Of a DNA stretch of 6,093 bases, positions 3,304-6,093 are shown in pieces. Numbering within the stretch: the stretch's first letter is position 1; each line of letters starts with the position of its first letter. Made by a program: the position numbers and the translations under genes. The DNA is from an uncultured Bacillota bacterium. Its GTDB lineage: Bacteria > Bacillota > Clostridia > Christensenellales > QAND01. The notes below the pieces were generated by a model. The model searched no databases, was not told where the DNA came from, and saw only the letters and a program-made list of their open reading frames with translations. The stretch is from the NCBI GenBank assembly GCA_905208455.1, contig CAJLPK010000088.1, forward strand, positions 1-6,093, given 5' to 3'.

Positions 3304-4104
3304 ATGGGAAAGAGCGGAATCCCTTACTTTCCGCTGGATGTCGAGTTAGACGAAAAAATGGAATTGATAGAGGCCGAGTACGGGCTGATAGGGTACGCCG
3401 TCATCCTCAAGCTGCTGCAGCGCATTTACGGAGGGCACGGGTACTACATACATTGGACATACGAGGTTGCGCTTTTGTTCGCCAAGAGGCTTGGAGTGGG
3501 TGGGAGCGTCGTTTCGGAAATCATAGAGGCCGCTGTCAAACGAGGTGTGTTTCACAAAAAAATCTTTGAAAAGTATAAGGTGCTGACCTCAGAGGGGATA
3601 CAAAAACGGTACTTTACAGCCATAGCCCGGCGCAAAGAAATTGAAGTGGATGACAACATACTTCTGGTTCAAGTCAGCCATTTTTGCAGAAATGCAAGCA
3701 TTCTTCATAAAAATGCAAGCAAAACTGCCGAAAATGCAGACATGCCAGCACAAAGGAAAGAAAAGGAGAGAAAAGAAGAGAAGAGAAAAGAAGAAAGGAT
3801 GTCCGGCGCCGGGGCCCCAACGCCGGACCGCCCGCCATTTATCGCCATCGTTTTGAACGATGGCACGGAATACCCGGTATACCAGGACATGATGACGGTA
3901 TACAGGGGATTGTACCCGGCGGTAGACATAGAGCAGGCTTTGCGGGATATGGCGGGATGGTGCCTGGCAAATCCAACGCGGAGAAAAACAAGGACAGGCA
4001 TCAACCGCTTTATCAACGGATGGCTGGCAAGAGAACAAAACAGGGGCGGGACTAAAAAGGAAAGCAAACCACAAGGCGGCAGATGGGACGGCGCGGTTAC
4101 ATGA
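3304..4104 (+). CDS. DUF4373 (Lin1244/Lin1753)-type replication initiator
   Basis: This is a 266-residue protein. Residues 1-115 match the Lin1244/Lin1753-like winged-helix domain (IPYFPLDVELDEKMELIEAE, GLIGYAVILKLLQRIYG, then VVSEIIEAAVKRGVFHKKIF and IQKRYFTAIARRKEI). Residues 125-170 are a low-complexity linker (Asn-Ala-Ser heptads, then Lys/Glu/Arg). Residues 200-250 form the C-terminal module with the NPTRRKTRTGINRFINGWLA motif seen in phage O/DnaD-like replication proteins. Such proteins bind the phage origin and recruit the helicase. ATG 3304 has AAGGGGGAG at 3292-3300. The gene ends in ATGA overlap with the primase-helicase. The linker-coding DNA carries iterons, a purine tract and a hairpin, and is the likely origin. 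Confidence 0.82.
   Translation: MGKSGIPYFPLDVELDEKMELIEAEYGLIGYAVILKLLQRIYGGHGYYIHWTYEVALLFAKRLGVGGSVVSEIIEAAVKRGVFHKKIFEKYKVLTSEGIQKRYFTAIARRKEIEVDDNILLVQVSHFCRNASILHKNASKTAENADMPAQRKEKERKEEKRKEERMSGAGAPTPDRPPFIAIVLNDGTEYPVYQDMMTVYRGLYPAVDIEQALRDMAGWCLANPTRRKTRTGINRFINGWLAREQNRGGTKKESKPQGGRWDGAVT
3690..3752 (+). repeat. three iterons with exact 21-bp period
   Basis: AAATGCAAGCA at 3690-3700 and again at 3711-3721, and AAATGCAGACA at 3732-3742, are spaced exactly 21 bp, two helical turns. The 10-11 bp at the head of each unit is conserved and the rest varies. In protein they give the heptad starts NAS, NAS and NAD, but the heptad tails are unrelated, so DNA selection is a fair explanation. 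Iterons inside an initiator gene are the known design of lambdoid origins (lambda O). Confidence 0.65.
3690..3828 (+). other. candidate phage replication origin inside the initiator gene
   Basis: Three 21-bp-spaced iterons (3690-3752) run straight into a 48-nt stretch that is all purine on the + strand (3752-3799). A GC-rich hairpin follows at once, GTCCGGCG...CGCCGGAC (3801-3808 with 3821-3828), whose 12-nt loop contains GGGGCCCC. Iterons next to an easily melted, strand-asymmetric tract within the initiator gene match the arrangement of lambda-type origins. The hairpin would be an added feature, perhaps a barrier or a priming/entry structure. No clear DnaA box was found nearby. Confidence 0.55.
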
Positions 4105-5852
4105 CGGTACGAGAATTTGCAGACAAATACCTGGCCCCGTACAAGCTGAAGGGCGATGAGGTCATCCCAGAGCGCTGCCCGTTTTGTCACGGCGGCGAGC
4201 ATGGGGATAAATATACCTTTGCCATGAACGCGGAAACAGGCGTATATAACTGCAAACGCGGCACTTGCGGCGCATCCGGCGGGTTTGCAGAGCTTTTAAG
4301 GCGATATGGGGAGCAAGCGCCGAGAGAGGGCAGGCAGAGAATGCCGGGACAGAAGAAATATAAAAGACCGCCCGCTGTCATGGATGCAGGGATCCCCGTG
4401 CTGAATTACCTAAAAAGCCGCGGCATTTCGCAGAAAACGGCCGGAGTGTACCGCGTAGGGCAAGACGGAAAAGGGAATATTGTGTTTCGGTTTTTAGATG
4501 AACAGGGTACACATGTATTTTCCAAATACCGCCCGGCCCGAGACGTAAAGCCAGGCGAGCGCAAAAGCTGGCGGGATAAGGACACAAAGCCGATCTTATA
4601 CGGGATGCAGCTTTGCGATCCTGAATATCCGTTGTGTATTTTTGAAGGCGAAATCGACGCGATGAGCGGGTATGAAGCGGGTTTGCTAAATTGTGTGAGC
4701 GTGCCAAGCGGCGCGCAGGATTTTACCTGGATTGATACGTGCTGGGATTTTCTGGAGCGCTTCAAACATATCTACCTGTTCGGGGACAACGACGAGCCGG
4801 GGCAGCAAATGCAGCAGACGGTAATAGATAAGCTGGTTGGCTGGAATCTCTTTACCGTCATACACGAATGTAAAGACGCAAACGAGCTTTTGGTAACAAA
4901 GGGAGCGGGTTCCCTTCTGACAGCCTACGCGGCGGCCAAGGAAGCGCCCGTTTATGGACTGCTGGATTTAGGGGAAATAGAGCCGTATGACCCGGCCAAG
5001 GCAAAGCGGGTATTGAGCGGCATCCCCACGCTGGATCATGCCTTAGGCGGGTTCCAATACGGGGATTTGACGGTATGGACGGGCAGACGGGGCGAGGGGA
5101 AAAGCACGATGATGAATCAGATCGCGCTGGAGGCTTTGGACCGCGGCGAAAAGGTTTGTATATATTCAGGGGAATTAAACGCGCAAAGGGTCCAGTATTG
5201 GCTGGATCTGCAGGCAGCGGGCCCTGAGTACATAAAAACAAAAACGGATAAAAGCACAGGGAAAGAGATGGCGTATGTAGTCCAGCCGCAGAAAAGCTAT
5301 ATCCATGACTGGTACAAGGGAAGGCTGTTTGTCTATGACAATACGATTTCCGGAGCGGGGGAAGAAAAGTCTATCTTAAGGGCTTTTAATGCCGCAGTGT
5401 CCCGGAAGAATTGCAGCGTGTTCATTGTAGACAACCTCATGACCGCGCGGCTGGCAAAGTCAAGGGACGGTTTTTTTCAGGCGCAATCCGCGTTTGTTGG
5501 CAGGCTTGTGGATTTTGCGGCCAAAAGGAATGTGGTGGTTCACCTGGTGGCGCACCCGAGAAAGGGAAGCGAAACCATCAAAGGGGATGATATTGCCGGT
5601 ACAGGGGACATCGCGAACAGGGCCGCCAACGTCATATCGATGGGGAAAACGTCGGAAAACGAAGCGTATGAGTTTGACGTGGGCCTGAGCGTATTGAAAA
5701 ACAGATGGGAAGGGATCACTTGTACGGTGGGACTCAACTATGACAAGGTATCCAGAAGACTGTTTGCACCGAGCTGCGGCAACACGAGAAGGTATAGCTG
5801 GGGGCCAACACAGGAAGCGTGGCCGATGGAGGATCTGCCATTTGAGGAGTAA
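4101..5852 (+). CDS. T7 gp4/Twinkle-like primase-helicase
   Basis: This 583-residue protein joins a primase half to a RecA-fold replicative helicase. The N-terminal zinc ribbon uses C26-PF-C29 and C51-KRGT-C56. The TOPRIM core has the acidic EGEIDAM motif (E182) and FGDND (D229, D231). The helicase begins near residue 300 (LSGIPTLDHALGGFQYGDLT). It has Walker A GRRGEGKST with K334, Walker B VFIVDN with D444, the HLVAHPRK motif (H481/H485), the GTGDIANRAANVI segment and a basic finger-like LKNRWEG. It would unwind the fork as a hexamer and prime the lagging strand. ATG 4101 is preferred because of the ATGA overlap with the initiator gene; ATG 4083 would add six residues. The C-terminus ends EDLPFEE, resembling an SSB tip. 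Confidence 0.92.
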   Translation: MTVREFADKYLAPYKLKGDEVIPERCPFCHGGEHGDKYTFAMNAETGVYNCKRGTCGASGGFAELLRRYGEQAPREGRQRMPGQKKYKRPPAVMDAGIPVLNYLKSRGISQKTAGVYRVGQDGKGNIVFRFLDEQGTHVFSKYRPARDVKPGERKSWRDKDTKPILYGMQLCDPEYPLCIFEGEIDAMSGYEAGLLNCVSVPSGAQDFTWIDTCWDFLERFKHIYLFGDNDEPGQQMQQTVIDKLVGWNLFTVIHECKDANELLVTKGAGSLLTAYAAAKEAPVYGLLDLGEIEPYDPAKAKRVLSGIPTLDHALGGFQYGDLTVWTGRRGEGKSTMMNQIALEALDRGEKVCIYSGELNAQRVQYWLDLQAAGPEYIKTKTDKSTGKEMAYVVQPQKSYIHDWYKGRLFVYDNTISGAGEEKSILRAFNAAVSRKNCSVFIVDNLMTARLAKSRDGFFQAQSAFVGRLVDFAAKRNVVVHLVAHPRKGSETIKGDDIAGTGDIANRAANVISMGKTSENEAYEFDVGLSVLKNRWEGITCTVGLNYDKVSRRLFAPSCGNTRRYSWGPTQEAWPMEDLPFEE

Positions 5853-5856
5853 AGGG

Positions 5857-6093
5857 ATGCAGACAAAACAGATGGTGCGGCAAATGCAGAAAAACAAAGC
5901 GCTGCCGCCACAGACAAGGCGGTTTATAGAAAGAGCGGACTTGCGGGATCTGTGCTGTGCAAAAGCCATAGAGCAGCTTTACAGAAAGTATGTAACACAG
6001 GACTATATTGAGGGAGAGCATGACAAAGCAAAGCGAAGGGAAAAACGACAAAAAGCAGGTGGCAATGCTGCTGCAAAAAACGCATGGCGGGCA
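5857..6093 (+). CDS. basic early protein of unknown function (3' end outside window)
   Basis: At least 79 codons are open to the window edge. ATG 5857 follows the helicase stop by 4 bases and has GAGGAG (5844-5849) 7 nt upstream. The visible protein is basic and helical (MQTKQMVRQMQKNKALPPQT, RRFIERADLRDLCCAKAIEQ, then YRKYVTQDYIEGEHD). It is not recognised. From about residue 55 the codons become A/T-ending and the text low-complexity (KAGGNAAAKN), while another frame starting at 6020 looks better. This gene may therefore end or shift frame just past the visible part. Confidence 0.55.
   Translation, partial: MQTKQMVRQMQKNKALPPQTRRFIERADLRDLCCAKAIEQLYRKYVTQDYIEGEHDKAKRREKRQKAGGNAAAKNAWRA
6020..6093 (+). 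CDS. possible start of the next gene, overlapping the previous frame
   Basis: ATG 6020 has AGGGAGAG directly upstream (6011-6018) and opens a frame running to the window end (MTKQSEGKNDKKQVAMLLQK, then THGG). Its third codon positions are mostly G or C, as in the clearly real genes here, whereas the overlapping frame from 5857 is A/T-ending over the same bases. It is likely the true coding frame at the edge. The overlap with the previous frame is at least 74 bases, longer than the usual 4, so a frameshift upstream is an alternative. Confidence 0.45.
   Translation, partial: MTKQSEGKNDKKQVAMLLQKTHGG

Noticed and set aside
1..6093. CRISPR array, tRNA, rRNA or full insertion sequence
   Set aside because: No spaced identical repeats of CRISPR type, no cloverleaf or rRNA match and no transposase were found on either strand.

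Overview
The window is a compact, one-direction stretch of a bacteriophage or prophage genome: lysogeny-type regulators followed by an early DNA-replication and recombination module. The host is probably a Firmicute, most likely a gut-type Clostridia member of moderate GC. This rests on near-perfect AAGGAGG ribosome sites, TTG and GTG starts, a GAAC-N4-GTTC LexA-type box, and a Lin1244/Lin1753-type initiator. No integrase, structural or lysis gene is in view, so integrated versus free phage cannot be decided.

Layout. 1-115: tail of upstream gene(s) in unresolved frame. 112-327: small Cro/CI-type repressor starting at TTG. 328-585: control region with no gene, holding a perfect palindrome with a LexA-like core, two operator-like repeats 22 bp apart and a candidate promoter. 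586-1576: an operon of a second HTH regulator, a DUF739-like HTH protein and a small acidic protein of unknown function. 1575-1720: a non-coding insert with long imperfect inverted repeats, which looks like a structured RNA or a MITE-like element. 1730-2380: a tiny membrane protein, a basic Tyr/Arg-rich protein with a possible frameshift, and a small HNH-family protein. 2377-5852: NinB-like recombination mediator, SSB, DUF4373-type initiator and a T7 gp4/Twinkle-like primase-helicase. 5857-6093: two overlapping partial reading frames cut by the window end.

How it fits together. The two or three HTH proteins plus the palindromes at 370-469 probably form the lysis/lysogeny switch. The LexA-like box suggests a direct link to the host SOS response, because no S24 peptidase repressor is seen. 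Once transcribed, the early operon makes a recombination set (HNH, NinB-like and SSB, resembling the lambda nin region) and an almost self-sufficient replication set. The initiator gene carries three 21-bp-spaced iterons, a 48-nt all-purine tract and a GC-rich hairpin in its linker region. This is a good candidate for the replication origin, placed inside the initiator gene as in lambda O.

Most genes overlap by 4 bp (ATGA, TTGA or GTGA), so the few departures from that pattern (1577-1729, 2097-2271 and 6020-6093) stand out. The strongest candidates for something undescribed are the inverted-repeat element at 1575-1720 and the origin-like block at 3690-3828.
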